DNA of 43,624 nucleotides from a virus, in IMG/VR virus record IMGVR_UViG_3300049460_000071, positions 1 through 43,624 of that record. One strand, 5' to 3'. The notes under the pieces were generated by a model. That model was not told the origin of the DNA and searched no databases. It worked only from the letters and a program-made list of their open reading frames with translations. The stretch's first letter is position 1. Every line of letters starts with the position of its first letter. A program made the position numbers and the translations under genes. Of the stretch, positions 13,417 to 22,076 are shown piece by piece.

Positions 13417-13662
13417 ATGAATCGAAAACAGAAGAAAGCTAAGCGTCTGAATGCAAAAGCACATACACAAAAACAAGCTCAGGTTTATATTACTCCAAAA
13501 GAAAAACAGGACATTTATGAGTGGAATACTGCTCACAATGATCTGCATGACGAATTTATGGAAGGCTTTGAAGAGCCCAAGTTCATTAAGGACTTAAAGG
13601 TTGGTATCTGGCTTGCATTCTGTGCAGCAATTATCTGGATATTCTGGCATTTCTTGGGGTGA
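13417..13662 (+). CDS. Small C-terminally anchored membrane protein
   Basis: An 81-residue protein with a very basic N-terminus (MNRKQKKAKRLNAKAHTQKQ), an acidic middle (HDEFMEGFEEPKF) and a C-terminal hydrophobic segment (about 61-80: KVGIWLAFCAAIIWIFWHFL). This looks like a tail-anchored protein. TGGGG lies upstream of the ATG at 13417. Function unknown. It is the first conventional gene after the late promoter and tRNA. Confidence 0.65.
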   Translation: MNRKQKKAKRLNAKAHTQKQAQVYITPKEKQDIYEWNTAHNDLHDEFMEGFEEPKFIKDLKVGIWLAFCAAIIWIFWHFLG

Positions 13663-13664
13663 GT

Positions 13665-13838
13665 ATGGACACAATCGAAGCGAAGAAGAATTTAGATTTA
13701 CTCTATAAAGATCGGTTCAATCTAGAGAATCTGAATCATCTCAATGCAAGAGAGCAGTTTAAACAAGACTGTAAACGTCGTATTAGAGATATCGATACTC
13801 AAATAGCTAACATCAAACAGAACCTTAAAAATGCGTGA
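13665..13838 (+). CDS. Small coiled-coil protein (57 residues)
   Basis: An ATG at 13665 after TTGGGGTGAG opens a 57-residue frame (MDTIEAKKNLDLLYKDRFNL and on) rich in Leu, Lys, Asn and Asp and probably a coiled coil. Its end overlaps the next start by 8 bp. The compact packing with neighbours supports it as real; function unknown. Confidence 0.6.
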   Translation: MDTIEAKKNLDLLYKDRFNLENLNHLNAREQFKQDCKRRIRDIDTQIANIKQNLKNA

Positions 13839-14106
13839 TGCAAAGCGATTGAAGACTGTTAGGTTGTTGCCCTGCGTTAGATGTGGTCAGAGTCCTTCAC
13901 AGGCAGCACATTCAAACAGTTCGAAGCATGGCAAGGGTAGAGGCATAAAAAGTTCAGATATCTACACAATCCCCTTATGTGCAATGTGCCATGCTGCTTT
14001 CGACCAATTCAAACTAGGCACAAGACAAGAATCAGAAGCTTTGTTTGATGGGTGGCTGGAAAAGACAAACCGCATGCTTGATCTTAAGGATGAAAGTGTT
14101 TTTTAA
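13831..14106 (+). CDS. HNH/NinG-Ref-like zinc-binding nuclease
   Basis: A 91-residue protein with PCVRCG (C15, C18), an AAHSN histidine (H27), GKGRGIKSSD and LCAMCHAAFDQF (C50, C53, H54). This CxxC...H...CxxCH pattern is that of DUF968/Ref-type and HNH nucleases of the lambdoid nin region, where the final CH binds zinc and the histidines act in catalysis. It is short for the family, so it may be just the catalytic core. It could assist recombination or packaging. Confidence 0.75.
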   Translation: MRDAKRLKTVRLLPCVRCGQSPSQAAHSNSSKHGKGRGIKSSDIYTIPLCAMCHAAFDQFKLGTRQESEALFDGWLEKTNRMLDLKDESVF

Positions 14107-14219
14107 ACAATAAGAAATTTGCTATAGCGAATAAGTGGTTGAAATAAATAAATTAATTATTGTAAAGTCCGTTTAAGTGCGCATAAGATGAGTTTCCTTA
14201 ACATGATTTGGAGAGCCAC

Positions 14220-14441
14220 ATGGTGGTTGAATCATTTAAACCTTGTTCAGCAGACTCATTAGTAAGTCAGCTAAATACTGGATTGACCTACATAAGTAAT
14301 CCGTTCCAAATAACAGAGCCTACTAGGCACTTTGATGGCAATGCGGTTGAACGAGCAATAGCCTATTTTAAAGACTCGAATGTTGAAGTTGGAGTTGTAG
14401 ATAAAGATGGGTGGACGGTAATTACTGCAAAAATTAATTAA
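14220..14441 (+). CDS. Hypothetical phage protein
   Basis: A 73-residue protein with its start at 14220 after TTGGAGA. The C-terminal half (RAIAYFKDSNVEVGVVDKDG, then WTVITAKIN) is a helix-strand-strand unit. It is followed by a terminator. The 113-bp gap upstream (14107-14219) is very AT-rich and holds no gene that I can see. Confidence 0.6.
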   Translation: MVVESFKPCSADSLVSQLNTGLTYISNPFQITEPTRHFDGNAVERAIAYFKDSNVEVGVVDKDGWTVITAKIN

Positions 14442-14448
14442 ATATAAG

Positions 14449-14468
14449 CCACCCTCGGGTGGTTTTTT
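14449..14468 (+). terminator. Intrinsic terminator in the late operon
   Basis: CCACC and GGTGG pair around CTCG, followed by TTTTTT and ATTGCG. It lies between two same-strand genes, so read-through (Q) or a downstream promoter is needed. Confidence 0.85.
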
Positions 14469-14482
14469 ATTGCGAGGTCAAA

Positions 14483-14608
14483 ATGACACTTCAAGAACAT
14501 ATGCAACAGAAACGCATCAGTGAAGATGCTAAAGAGTCAGCAAAACAAGCAGCAGCTAAAATTCATGAGATTCTGAAAAAACGTTATCCAAATGCAGTGA
14601 AAAAATAG
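14483..14608 (+). CDS. Small hypothetical protein (41 residues)
   Basis: An ATG after GCGAGGTCAAA opens a 41-residue, basic, helical frame (MTLQEHMQQKRISEDAKESA, then KIHEILKKRYPNAVKK). It sits 18 bp ahead of the NinB gene. It is likely translated, with unknown function. Confidence 0.55.
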   Translation: MTLQEHMQQKRISEDAKESAKQAAAKIHEILKKRYPNAVKK

Positions 14609-14626
14609 TTAGGTTGAGGTGTCAAA

Positions 14627-15109
14627 ATGGAATCAAGATTCACTATTAAGAACCATTGCGACATCAACTATGTGACGAATTATCTAAACAAAAACCATTC
14701 ACAGGCAGCAGTTGAAGGGAGGCCTTTGGTTGTCTTAATAGCACCTCAAGAGAAAGACCGCACAAAAGCTCAGAACCGGTTGTACTGGATGTGGCTCCAT
14801 CAGTGGTCTAAGAATCGTGGAACTGACAAAGAGTATGAACATCTCTACTTTAAGAAGCAGTTCCTTTCAAAAATCTATGATCGTGACGACGTAGGACAAT
14901 ACAAGAAAACATTCGAAGCTGTTAGGGGATTGAGAGATTCAAATCATCCAGCCTATCAGCAAGTAGCAGATGGTCTATGTGAGCTAATGAGCACTACAGA
15001 TGCAAGTACAGCTCAATTCACGGAATACCTAAACGACATACATGCATTTTGCTTAAAACAAGGGTGTTATTTGGAAACGCCTGATGACCTTAAATATGCG
15101 TTGGAGTAA
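14627..15109 (+). CDS. ninB: NinB-family recombination protein
   Basis: A 160-residue protein. NinB (Orf) of lambda binds single-stranded DNA and replaces RecFOR functions. Family marks are KDRTKAQNRLYWMWLHQWSK (about 44-63), FKKQFLSKIY, and the C-terminal STTDASTAQFTEYLNDIHAF. The length is typical. The ribosome binding site is GAGGTG. It belongs with the HNH/Ref-like gene upstream to the nin-type recombination set. Confidence 0.85.
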   Translation: MESRFTIKNHCDINYVTNYLNKNHSQAAVEGRPLVVLIAPQEKDRTKAQNRLYWMWLHQWSKNRGTDKEYEHLYFKKQFLSKIYDRDDVGQYKKTFEAVRGLRDSNHPAYQQVADGLCELMSTTDASTAQFTEYLNDIHAFCLKQGCYLETPDDLKYALE

Positions 15110-15114
15110 ATATT

Positions 15115-15357
15115 ATGCTTAATCCATTCTGGCTCCCTAAAGGCTTTGACCCTAAAGAAGACTACAAAACAGAATCTGACTCAACTTTAGAGTGTGGAAC
15201 TATCCCGAAAGGAACAAAGATCAAAATCGATGGCTGCCCGTTTGTACTACAAGACGATGTGAAAGTCGCAGCATCACAAGAAATCGTAGACTTAGCAATT
15301 AAAAATCAAAATGATTTCGATAATGGAATCGGTGTTGTAGGCGAGCAAAGTAAGTAG
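15115..15357 (+). CDS. Hypothetical phage protein
   Basis: An 80-residue protein beginning MLNPFWLPKGFDPKEDYKTE with a central hydrophobic strand region (IPKGTKIKIDGCPFVLQDDV). It sits between NinB and the small terminase, 7 bp before the latter. Function unknown. Confidence 0.6.
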   Translation: MLNPFWLPKGFDPKEDYKTESDSTLECGTIPKGTKIKIDGCPFVLQDDVKVAASQEIVDLAIKNQNDFDNGIGVVGEQSK

Positions 15358-15364
15358 GTGTTAA

Positions 15365-15895
15365 ATGGAAGAACAAATCAAAGGCGCAGAACCCTTAAAG
15401 AATTTACGCCATGAAGAGTTCTGCCACGAATACTTAAAAACGCTTAGTCCTCAAGAGGCTGGCAAAACAGTAGGTTTTAAAACTCGACAACATGCTTGGG
15501 ACGTGCTGCAACGTGAGGAAGTAGAAGAGCGTATTGCTTACCTAAATGGACAGCGTCTAAACCGTGTTGATGTTGATGCTGATTATGTCTTACGTCGTCT
15601 GGTTGAAATTGACCAGATGGACGTTTTCGACATTATGGACGAAAAGTTAAATATGAAGCCGTTAGATGAATGGCCTCCTATTTGGCGTCAGTATGTCAAC
15701 AGTATTGAGAATATGGAAATAACTGACAGTGCTGGATGGATGAGAAAAATCAAATGGCCTGACAAAGTTAAAAACCTTGAACTATTAGGCAAACATATTG
15801 CTGTTGGGGCTTTCAAGGACAAAGTGGAACATTCAGGAACAATTGAGATTCAGTCTGTTTCAGAATTAATGGATGAATTAAGCGAGGGTGATTAA
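15365..15895 (+). CDS. terS: Terminase small subunit
   Basis: A 176-residue protein of the Terminase_2 type that recognises phage DNA and recruits the large subunit. The N-terminal HTH region is HEEFCHEYLKTLSPQEAGKT, then VGFKTRQHAWDVLQREEVEERIAYL, typical of this family. The middle is helical for oligomerisation, and a C-terminal tail SVSELMDELSEGD may bind TerL. It is followed directly by the large terminase. The packaging site (cos or pac) was not identified. Confidence 0.88.
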   Translation: MEEQIKGAEPLKNLRHEEFCHEYLKTLSPQEAGKTVGFKTRQHAWDVLQREEVEERIAYLNGQRLNRVDVDADYVLRRLVEIDQMDVFDIMDEKLNMKPLDEWPPIWRQYVNSIENMEITDSAGWMRKIKWPDKVKNLELLGKHIAVGAFKDKVEHSGTIEIQSVSELMDELSEGD

Positions 15896-15911
15896 TTTTT
15901 AAGGAGTAGCC

Positions 15912-17405
15912 ATGCTGAAACCTGAGCATAAAGCGAAACTTAAAGACCAGTTATGGCGCTTAAATAATCTTTACTACATTACCAATAAAGAAGGTAAGCA
16001 AGTTAAGTTCAAGATGACTCTTGAGCAGCTTGAATACTTCGAAAACGAATGGACACGGAACATTATCCTTAAGGCGCGTCAGTTGGGTTTTACAACTGAG
16101 ATGTGCATTATCCAGTTAGATGCTGCGCTATTCATGGCTGATAAATGTGCTTTGATTGCACACACCTTGCATGATGCTAAACGTCTATTCCGTGAAAAGG
16201 TTAAGTATGCCTATGATCGGTTACCGCATTTAATCAAAGCAGCTAATCCATTAGAGATTCAAACTAAGGATGAGCTTGTCTTTGGCAAGGGTGGATCGAT
16301 CACAGTATCAACCTCTTTCCGTGGTGGGACACTAGACCGCTTGCACGTATCTGAGTTCGGTAAGATTTGCGCGAAGTTTCCAGATAAAGCTCGGGAGATT
16401 GTTACGGGGGCTTTTGAAGCTGTAAGTCTTAAAGGCCGTATTACTTTAGAGAGTACCGCAGAAGGTAAAAGCGGCTACTTTTATGAGTTTTGCCAATTAG
16501 CTGAAAAGATATTATTACTCAGCAAAAAACTAAGTCCTCTAGATTGGAAATTCTTTTTCTTCTCCTGGTGGAAGAATGCTGATTATGAAATTGAGCCTAC
16601 AGAAGAGATACCACAGCGACTAGTCCAATACTTTGATGAACTAGAAGCCAAGCACAATATTAAAACAACTGCTAACCAAAGAGCTTGGTATCACTCGAAA
16701 GAGAAGACACTCGGCGAGGACATGAAGCGGGAATATCCAAGTATTCCAAGTGAAGCATTTGCTCAGTCAGTTGAAGGGGCTTACTACAAGAACCAATTCA
16801 AATTCTTGTATGCCAATAAACGTATTGGTGCACTACCTGTTAATGATCACTTACCTGTTATGACCTTCTGGGATTTGGGTGTTTCAGACTCGATGGTTAT
16901 TTGGTTTGTTCGAAAGCTCTCAGATAATTATTACCAAGTGATCGATTACTACGAAAACTCTGGTGAAGGTATGCGCCATTACTTCAAGGTCTTGAAGGAA
17001 AAGGGCTACAAGTACAGCAAGCACTATGCACCACACGATATTAAAAACCGATCGATGATGAATGATGGTAAGTCTCGCTTAGACATTGCTAAAGAAGGCT
17101 ATGTCTTGGATGACGGTGAAAAGTACTCAGTTTCATTTGAGGTTGTACCAAACATTTTAGTGATGGACGGAATTGAGCAAGTTCGTGAAATTTTGCCGTT
17201 ATGTGAGTTTGACGAATACAAATGTGCTGAAGGTATTACTCATCTTGAGAACTACCGCAAAGAATGGAACGACAAATTAGGCTGCTGGAAAGATAACCCA
17301 CTTCATGACATGCATTCACACGGTGCTGATGGCTTCCGTATGTTCGCAGTAGCAATGGGTAAAAAAGTTGCAGCTAAAACACTAGATATAGGAATGGTTT
17401 TCTAA
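15912..17405 (+). CDS. terL: Terminase large subunit
   Basis: A 497-residue packaging motor. The ATPase part has a Walker-A-like KARQLGFTT (54-62), a LIAHTLHDAK segment and a Walker-B-like LHVSEFG (about 144-150). The C-terminal RNase-H-like nuclease has FWDLGVSDSMVIWF (about 318-331) with its metal-binding aspartate, and a DMHSHGADGFRMF motif near the end. Length and order are those of a complete gene. Its stop overlaps the portal start as TAATG. Confidence 0.95.
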   Translation: MLKPEHKAKLKDQLWRLNNLYYITNKEGKQVKFKMTLEQLEYFENEWTRNIILKARQLGFTTEMCIIQLDAALFMADKCALIAHTLHDAKRLFREKVKYAYDRLPHLIKAANPLEIQTKDELVFGKGGSITVSTSFRGGTLDRLHVSEFGKICAKFPDKAREIVTGAFEAVSLKGRITLESTAEGKSGYFYEFCQLAEKILLLSKKLSPLDWKFFFFSWWKNADYEIEPTEEIPQRLVQYFDELEAKHNIKTTANQRAWYHSKEKTLGEDMKREYPSIPSEAFAQSVEGAYYKNQFKFLYANKRIGALPVNDHLPVMTFWDLGVSDSMVIWFVRKLSDNYYQVIDYYENSGEGMRHYFKVLKEKGYKYSKHYAPHDIKNRSMMNDGKSRLDIAKEGYVLDDGEKYSVSFEVVPNILVMDGIEQVREILPLCEFDEYKCAEGITHLENYRKEWNDKLGCWKDNPLHDMHSHGADGFRMFAVAMGKKVAAKTLDIGMVF

Positions 17406-18862
17406 TGCCAGTAAATACTGAACATCAAGCTTACGCGGACATGAAAGAGCGTTGGAAAACTATCAACGATGTCTGTGAAGGCTCAACCAAGATTAAAAAG
17501 CGTGGTGAGTATTACTTGCCAAAGCCAAATGTTACAGCAGATGCTACTCAAAACGACCAATATTATTTAGCGTACTTAACAAGAGCTGTGTTTTACGAAA
17601 TTACGAAAGACACATTAAATAAGATGGTGGGAGTTGTATTTGCTGAGGACCCAACATTCGAACCGGATGGAATGGATTTTCTTAAGTACGATGCTGATGG
17701 TACAGGCAAATCAATTTACCAAGTGGGGCAATCATGCCTTCAAGGTCTATTGAAACATGCCCGTGGCGGTCTATTTGTTGATTATCCTACTACCGACGGA
17801 AATGTATCTGTACAGCAAGCCGAAAACTTAGGGATTCGTCCTACAATCGTTTTCTATGATGCTCTAAATATTATTAACTGGAGTGTTAAGCGTGTTGGAT
17901 CGGTATATAAACCTGACTTAATCGTTTTATATGAAAAATCTACAGTAAAAGATACTGAAGATGAGTTCGCCAAAAAAGAAGTAAATACTTACCGGGTATT
18001 ACGTCTTGATGATAACAATGAATATAACGTTCAAGTTTATTCGGATCAGTCAGGAGATTTACAGGGTGGTGAAATTCACTACCCAACTAATTCATTAGGC
18101 CAAAGATGGAATGAAATTCCTTTTATTCCTTTGGGGGCTTTGGCTAATGATTGGAATATTGACTCAATTCCACTAGAACCTATTGTCACCATGAACTTAG
18201 CCCATTATCAGAATAGTGCGAGCTATGAAGAGATGGTGTTCATATGTGGTCAGGCTCAACCGGTAATTAATGAACTAGATACCGATTGGCGAGATTGGCT
18301 TCAAAAGAATGGTGTTCGTCTGGGTTCTAAAAACCCTCTCATGCTTCCAAAAGGTTCATCATTTGATTACAAGCAGGTCACTGAAAGCACTTTAGCTAGA
18401 CAGGCTATGGAAGGCAAAGAAAAGTACATGCAGGCGCAAGGAGCTAAGTTATTTGAGGTTGAGCAAGCTAATAAAACGGCTACTCAATCCAATAATGAAA
18501 AACTTGCACAATACAGTGTACTTTCTCTTTGTGTGGCCAACACTAATGAAGCGATGGAATATGCGCTGAAATGGTGTGCAGAGTTCTATGGCTCAGGAAG
18601 TAAAGCCAAGCTCACAATCAAGCAAGACTTTGCTAAAGGAAAGATTGATCTTGATACGCTTAAGTTCTATTGGGAAATGGTGCTTGCTAATCGTATGAGT
18701 ATGGAAACCTTCCATGAGATTCTAACAACAGGAAAAGTTCCTGAAATTAGTTTTGAGGATGAGCAATTGCGTATCGAAAAAGGAATCGTCAATGCCCCAA
18801 TGACCGGATATGTATCAGGAGTGACAAATGAACAGCCAGTTGTCACAACAAGCACTACTTGA
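17405..18862 (+). CDS. Portal protein (DUF4055 type)
   Basis: A 485-residue protein that forms the dodecameric ring through which DNA enters and the tail attaches. The N-terminus HQAYADMKERWKTINDVCEG, YYLAYLTRAVFYEITKDTLN and the central HARGGLFVDYP are typical of DUF4055 phage portals. Helical C-terminal segments (KEKYMQAQGAKLFEVEQANK) match the portal stem/clip area. It overlaps the next gene by 35 bp. Confidence 0.9.
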   Translation: MPVNTEHQAYADMKERWKTINDVCEGSTKIKKRGEYYLPKPNVTADATQNDQYYLAYLTRAVFYEITKDTLNKMVGVVFAEDPTFEPDGMDFLKYDADGTGKSIYQVGQSCLQGLLKHARGGLFVDYPTTDGNVSVQQAENLGIRPTIVFYDALNIINWSVKRVGSVYKPDLIVLYEKSTVKDTEDEFAKKEVNTYRVLRLDDNNEYNVQVYSDQSGDLQGGEIHYPTNSLGQRWNEIPFIPLGALANDWNIDSIPLEPIVTMNLAHYQNSASYEEMVFICGQAQPVINELDTDWRDWLQKNGVRLGSKNPLMLPKGSSFDYKQVTESTLARQAMEGKEKYMQAQGAKLFEVEQANKTATQSNNEKLAQYSVLSLCVANTNEAMEYALKWCAEFYGSGSKAKLTIKQDFAKGKIDLDTLKFYWEMVLANRMSMETFHEILTTGKVPEISFEDEQLRIEKGIVNAPMTGYVSGVTNEQPVVTTSTT

Positions 18863-19913
18863 TGCTTTGGTCTCTCATCAAGCTTACCTTTATCGCCTGT
18901 CATCTAGTGAAATTACAAAGCTAGTATCTCAGTTTGATTCAATATCGGGAGAGATGTTGTCACAGCTTAGAGATTTGCTAGATGAGTTAAGTGATGCTGA
19001 AAGATCAGCTTTGATGGCAGGGCAATATACAACTCCTGTTTTAAAAGAGATTCGGACAGTTATCCAGTCATGGCAAAGTACAGTGGCTTCAGCGCTGCTT
19101 GAGAGCTTCTCTGTAAGTGCTACGGCATTGGCGGTATACGAAGCTACATATCAAGCTAAAACACTTGCTGAGAAGGCAATAGAGCCAAATGGAAAGACAT
19201 TGCTCAATAAGGCGAAGAAAGCTCCTTTAAGTGGCGGTATTTTACTTGATTCTATCTTTGCTCGAATTGCTGATGATACTCGGTTGAGAGTTGAGCAAGT
19301 TATTCGAGATGGGTTATCAAAAGATCAGAATAACCAACAGATCATCCAGCGAATTAAGGGTAAGAAGGCTCTTAATTATCAGGATGGTTTGCTAGATCAA
19401 AGCCGATCACAGATTGCCACAATGGTTCGTACTGCTCGAAGCCATGTATCAAATGTTGCTTTGAATGAAACGTACACAACCATTGGTGTTGAGTATGTGA
19501 AGTTCATTGCAACGCTAGATAGTCGTACTTCTAAAATCTGCATGGGATATTCGGACAAGGTTTATAAGAAAGATGAGCCTCATCCAGTTCCACCACTTCA
19601 CCCAAACTGCCGATCTATTCTTATTCCTGTCACTGATGGGCAAGGTAAAACCATTGGCAAGCGACCATTCAATAACAAAGTGAATGGCGAAGGCGAAATT
19701 GGTGTTGTTGATTCAAATACAACATTTAAGGGTTGGTTTGATAAGCAGGATGCAGCTTTTCAAAAGTCTTGGCTTGGGCCTTCGCGATACAAACTGTACA
19801 AAGAGGGTAAATACTCTCTAGATAAGTTTGTTGATCCACTCACAGGTCAGCCATTCACACTTGCTGAACTCAAAAAGCTTGATGAAGAAATGTTTAAGAG
19901 GTTGGGGTTATGA
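18828..19913 (+). CDS. Head morphogenesis (SPP1 gp7-like minor head) protein
   Basis: A 361-residue protein. It contains the gp7/MuF signature of phage minor head proteins: VRTARSHVSNVALNETYTTI, then ATLDSRTSKICMGYSDK and HPVPPLHPNCRSILIPVTDG, where His/Cys residues may bind metal. These proteins bind the portal and may enter the cell with DNA. The gene starts within the portal gene end. A C-terminal FKGWFDKQDAAFQKSWLGPS segment is also typical. Confidence 0.88.
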   Translation: MNSQLSQQALLDALVSHQAYLYRLSSSEITKLVSQFDSISGEMLSQLRDLLDELSDAERSALMAGQYTTPVLKEIRTVIQSWQSTVASALLESFSVSATALAVYEATYQAKTLAEKAIEPNGKTLLNKAKKAPLSGGILLDSIFARIADDTRLRVEQVIRDGLSKDQNNQQIIQRIKGKKALNYQDGLLDQSRSQIATMVRTARSHVSNVALNETYTTIGVEYVKFIATLDSRTSKICMGYSDKVYKKDEPHPVPPLHPNCRSILIPVTDGQGKTIGKRPFNNKVNGEGEIGVVDSNTTFKGWFDKQDAAFQKSWLGPSRYKLYKEGKYSLDKFVDPLTGQPFTLAELKKLDEEMFKRLGL

Positions 19914-19978
19914 CCACATCCGAACAGCAGATAATTCAAGATCTAATTTTATTAGCTTGGACAAAACCAAGAAAGTAA
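19910..19978 (+). CDS. Possible 22-residue peptide
   Basis: An ATGA overlap with the minor head gene opens a 22-codon frame (MTTSEQQIIQDLILLAWTKP and two more). It has a GAGGTTGGGG-like ribosome binding site and ends just before a terminator. The coupling is suggestive, but such a short frame may be chance. Confidence 0.35.
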   Translation: MTTSEQQIIQDLILLAWTKPRK

Positions 19979-19995
19979 AACCTAATTCTATTTAT

Positions 19996-20016
19996 AGCAC
20001 CTTCGGGTGCTTTTTT
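19996..20016 (+). terminator. Intrinsic terminator in the late operon
   Basis: AGCACC and GGTGCT pair around TTCG, followed by TTTTTT and ATTGCCC. It separates packaging/portal genes from the scaffold-capsid genes. Confidence 0.88.
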
Positions 20017-20060
20017 ATTGCCCGCAGTTTGTGACTGCAAAACCGCTCAGGGAGCAAAAC

Positions 20061-20789
20061 ATGCTTAAGTACAAATTGGAAAGCCTAGAGGGCTTAACCG
20101 AAGAACAAAAAGGAATGTACCAAGAAAAAGACGGTGCATTTTATTTAAAAGTTGAAGGGCTGCCACAGTCAAATAATGGTGAGCTTGAAGGTCTTAAAAA
20201 CAAGGTAGAGCAACTCCTTGGAGAAAAGAAAAAAGAGCAAGAGAAACGCCAAGAAGCTGAAGAGAAGGCCCAAAAGGAAGCTGAAGAAGCTGCACGTAAA
20301 AAAGGTGACGTTGCTGCAATAGAAGCTTCTTGGAAAGCCAAACTTGATCAGGCAGAAGCTAAACACACTGAAGCAACCAAAGCATTGCAGGACCAAGTCT
20401 ACAAATTAACTGTCGGGCAAACAGCACAATCATTAGCAAGTGAGCTTTCTATCAAAGGGTCGGAGGCAGTATTGCTTCCACACATTACTAACCGCCTTCA
20501 GGTTGAAACTGATGAAAACGGTGAAGTCAAAGTTCGCGTACTAGATTCGCAGGGCAAACCTAGTGCAATGAACATTGATGACCTTAAAAAAGAGTTCCGG
20601 AGCAATGTGGCATTTAAGCCATTAATTGTTGCTTCAAATGCGTCAGGAAGTGGGGCTTCTGGCGGTGGTTCAGGTGGTGGAGCTGCCAAGAAACCAAGTG
20701 AAATGACTACGCAAGAGCGATTGGATTTCCAAAAGAATGATCCTCAAGGATTCCAAGCAGCAATGGCGAATGGCGAATTTAATAATTAA
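20061..20789 (+). CDS. Phage scaffolding protein
   Basis: A 242-residue protein. It begins MLKYKLESLEGLTEEQKGMY at the ATG preceded by CAGGGAG. Residues about 40-120 are a long charged coiled coil (EKKKEQEKRQEAEEKAQKEA and on), and the C-terminus has a Gly/Ser linker (GSGASGGGSGGG) and KKPSEMTTQERLDFQKNDPQ. This is the common layout of scaffold proteins that direct procapsid assembly, and it is encoded directly before the capsid gene. Confidence 0.88.
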   Translation: MLKYKLESLEGLTEEQKGMYQEKDGAFYLKVEGLPQSNNGELEGLKNKVEQLLGEKKKEQEKRQEAEEKAQKEAEEAARKKGDVAAIEASWKAKLDQAEAKHTEATKALQDQVYKLTVGQTAQSLASELSIKGSEAVLLPHITNRLQVETDENGEVKVRVLDSQGKPSAMNIDDLKKEFRSNVAFKPLIVASNASGSGASGGGSGGGAAKKPSEMTTQERLDFQKNDPQGFQAAMANGEFNN

Positions 20790-20806
20790 TTATTGGGAGT
20801 AACTCC

Positions 20807-21823
20807 ATGCCTTCTTTAGTAGAAGTATTTAACCGTGACGTAGTTTTATCTTATCTGCGTCCAAACCCTGTGGCAGTTTCGCCACTAGTGCAATCAGGTG
20901 CATTTGTTTCTGATGAATCTTTACGTCCATTGCTAACTAGTGGCTCTTCAACATTTATTGTTCCATATATTAACGGTGTGGATGGCAATGTCGAACAGAA
21001 CTATGGCAACACCATTCTGACTGACATTGCAATGCCTCGACAAATCGATGCAGGTGAGATGCAGGGCCGCGTTGCGTTCTTGAATGAAGGCTTTCTTGAA
21101 TCAGTTCTTGGGCAGTATTTATCTAAGGTCAATTCACTTGAGCTTATTGGCGGAATGCTAAATAAATATTGGCAACAAGCCGCGGAAAATCGGGCTTTAG
21201 CTACTGTTATCGGTTTACGAAACTACGACCAAGCAAACGGCAAGCGATTCACTACTGATATCTCTGCTTCAACAGCAACAGAGGCATCGCGTTGGTCCGT
21301 AGATGCTTACATTGATGCCGAAAGCACAATGAATGCAAGTTTGCGTGGACGTGGTGTGATGTTTGTGCATTCACGTATTGCAGCGAAGATGCGTAAACAA
21401 CAATTACTTGAAGAAGTAACCACAAGTGATAATTTGCCTCCTATTAAGGTTTACAACGGCCGTGCGGTCATTGAAACAGATAGAAACACGCAAATTGGTA
21501 CGGGGGCGAATGCTAAGTTTATTTCTATTCTTGCAGGTCCACGAGCATTTGCATACGACTCTGTGCCAGGACGTAAAGATTTAGCTGTTGAAGAAACGCA
21601 ATCAACTGGTAACGGTGCTGGTCATGAAATCCTTTGGACTCGTCGCAACATGCTGATTCATCCACAAGGCTTTAGCTTCATTGCACCTAAAGATACTTTA
21701 ACAGGTGGTACTGAGCGCGAGGCTTTAAGTGCTTCTTGGGCAGATTTACAAAAAGCTGAAAACTGGAATCTTGTGACTTCACCAGAAGACACTTCAATCC
21801 GCTTCCTAATTACTAACCTTTAA
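20807..21823 (+). CDS. Major capsid protein (HK97 fold expected)
   Basis: A 338-residue protein. The segments VNSLELIGGMLNKYWQQAAE (spine-helix-like), RFTTDISAST, a loop with MFVHSRIAAKMRKQ, and a C-terminal MLIHPQGFSFIAPKDTLTGG are typical of siphovirus major capsid proteins next to a scaffold gene. Its position after scaffold, strong ribosome binding site (TTGGGAG) and length support the role. No protease gene is seen, so processing may be absent. Confidence 0.88.
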   Translation: MPSLVEVFNRDVVLSYLRPNPVAVSPLVQSGAFVSDESLRPLLTSGSSTFIVPYINGVDGNVEQNYGNTILTDIAMPRQIDAGEMQGRVAFLNEGFLESVLGQYLSKVNSLELIGGMLNKYWQQAAENRALATVIGLRNYDQANGKRFTTDISASTATEASRWSVDAYIDAESTMNASLRGRGVMFVHSRIAAKMRKQQLLEEVTTSDNLPPIKVYNGRAVIETDRNTQIGTGANAKFISILAGPRAFAYDSVPGRKDLAVEETQSTGNGAGHEILWTRRNMLIHPQGFSFIAPKDTLTGGTEREALSASWADLQKAENWNLVTSPEDTSIRFLITNL

Positions 21824-21834
21824 GGAGAGCAGTC

Positions 21835-22020
21835 ATGGCTGAGAAGCAACCAGACTACAAATACCAATACCCAACTGACCGCCGATATGCTGATGATGCA
21901 ACAGACACATTAGCAGCGGGTACGATGTTTGACCCTGCAAAAACGGCAGGCGATTACGGCATTAAGGACCCTGAAGTAGCGGTTCCAGTACCAGAAGCAC
22001 CTGATAATGGCGGTGCATAA
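21835..22020 (+). CDS. Small hypothetical virion-region protein
   Basis: A 61-residue, Pro- and Asp-rich, low-hydrophobicity protein (MAEKQPDYKYQYPTDRRYAD, ending PVPEAPDNGGA). It lies between the capsid and head-tail connector genes with GGAGAG ahead of its ATG. It could be a head accessory or decoration factor, but nothing in the sequence proves this. Confidence 0.6.
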   Translation: MAEKQPDYKYQYPTDRRYADDATDTLAAGTMFDPAKTAGDYGIKDPEVAVPVPEAPDNGGA

Positions 22021-22076
22021 CTAAAGCGGGGTGGCTTTCGGGCCGTCCTTCTTAATTAGATTTTTAGGATTAAGCT

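Noticed and set aside
15360-15370. Cos or pac packaging site near the small terminase gene
   Set aside because: I could not find a convincing cohesive-end or pac signature by eye in the nin-terS region; the packaging mode remains undecided.
20141-20396. Minus-strand hydrophobic frames in the scaffold gene
   Set aside because: They arise from the reverse reading of Glu/Lys-rich coiled-coil codons, which gives Phe/Leu/Ser-rich nonsense.
22021-22060. Possible terminator after the 61-residue gene
   Set aside because: GGGGTGGC...GCCGTCC pairing is imperfect and there is no good T run, so I did not list it.
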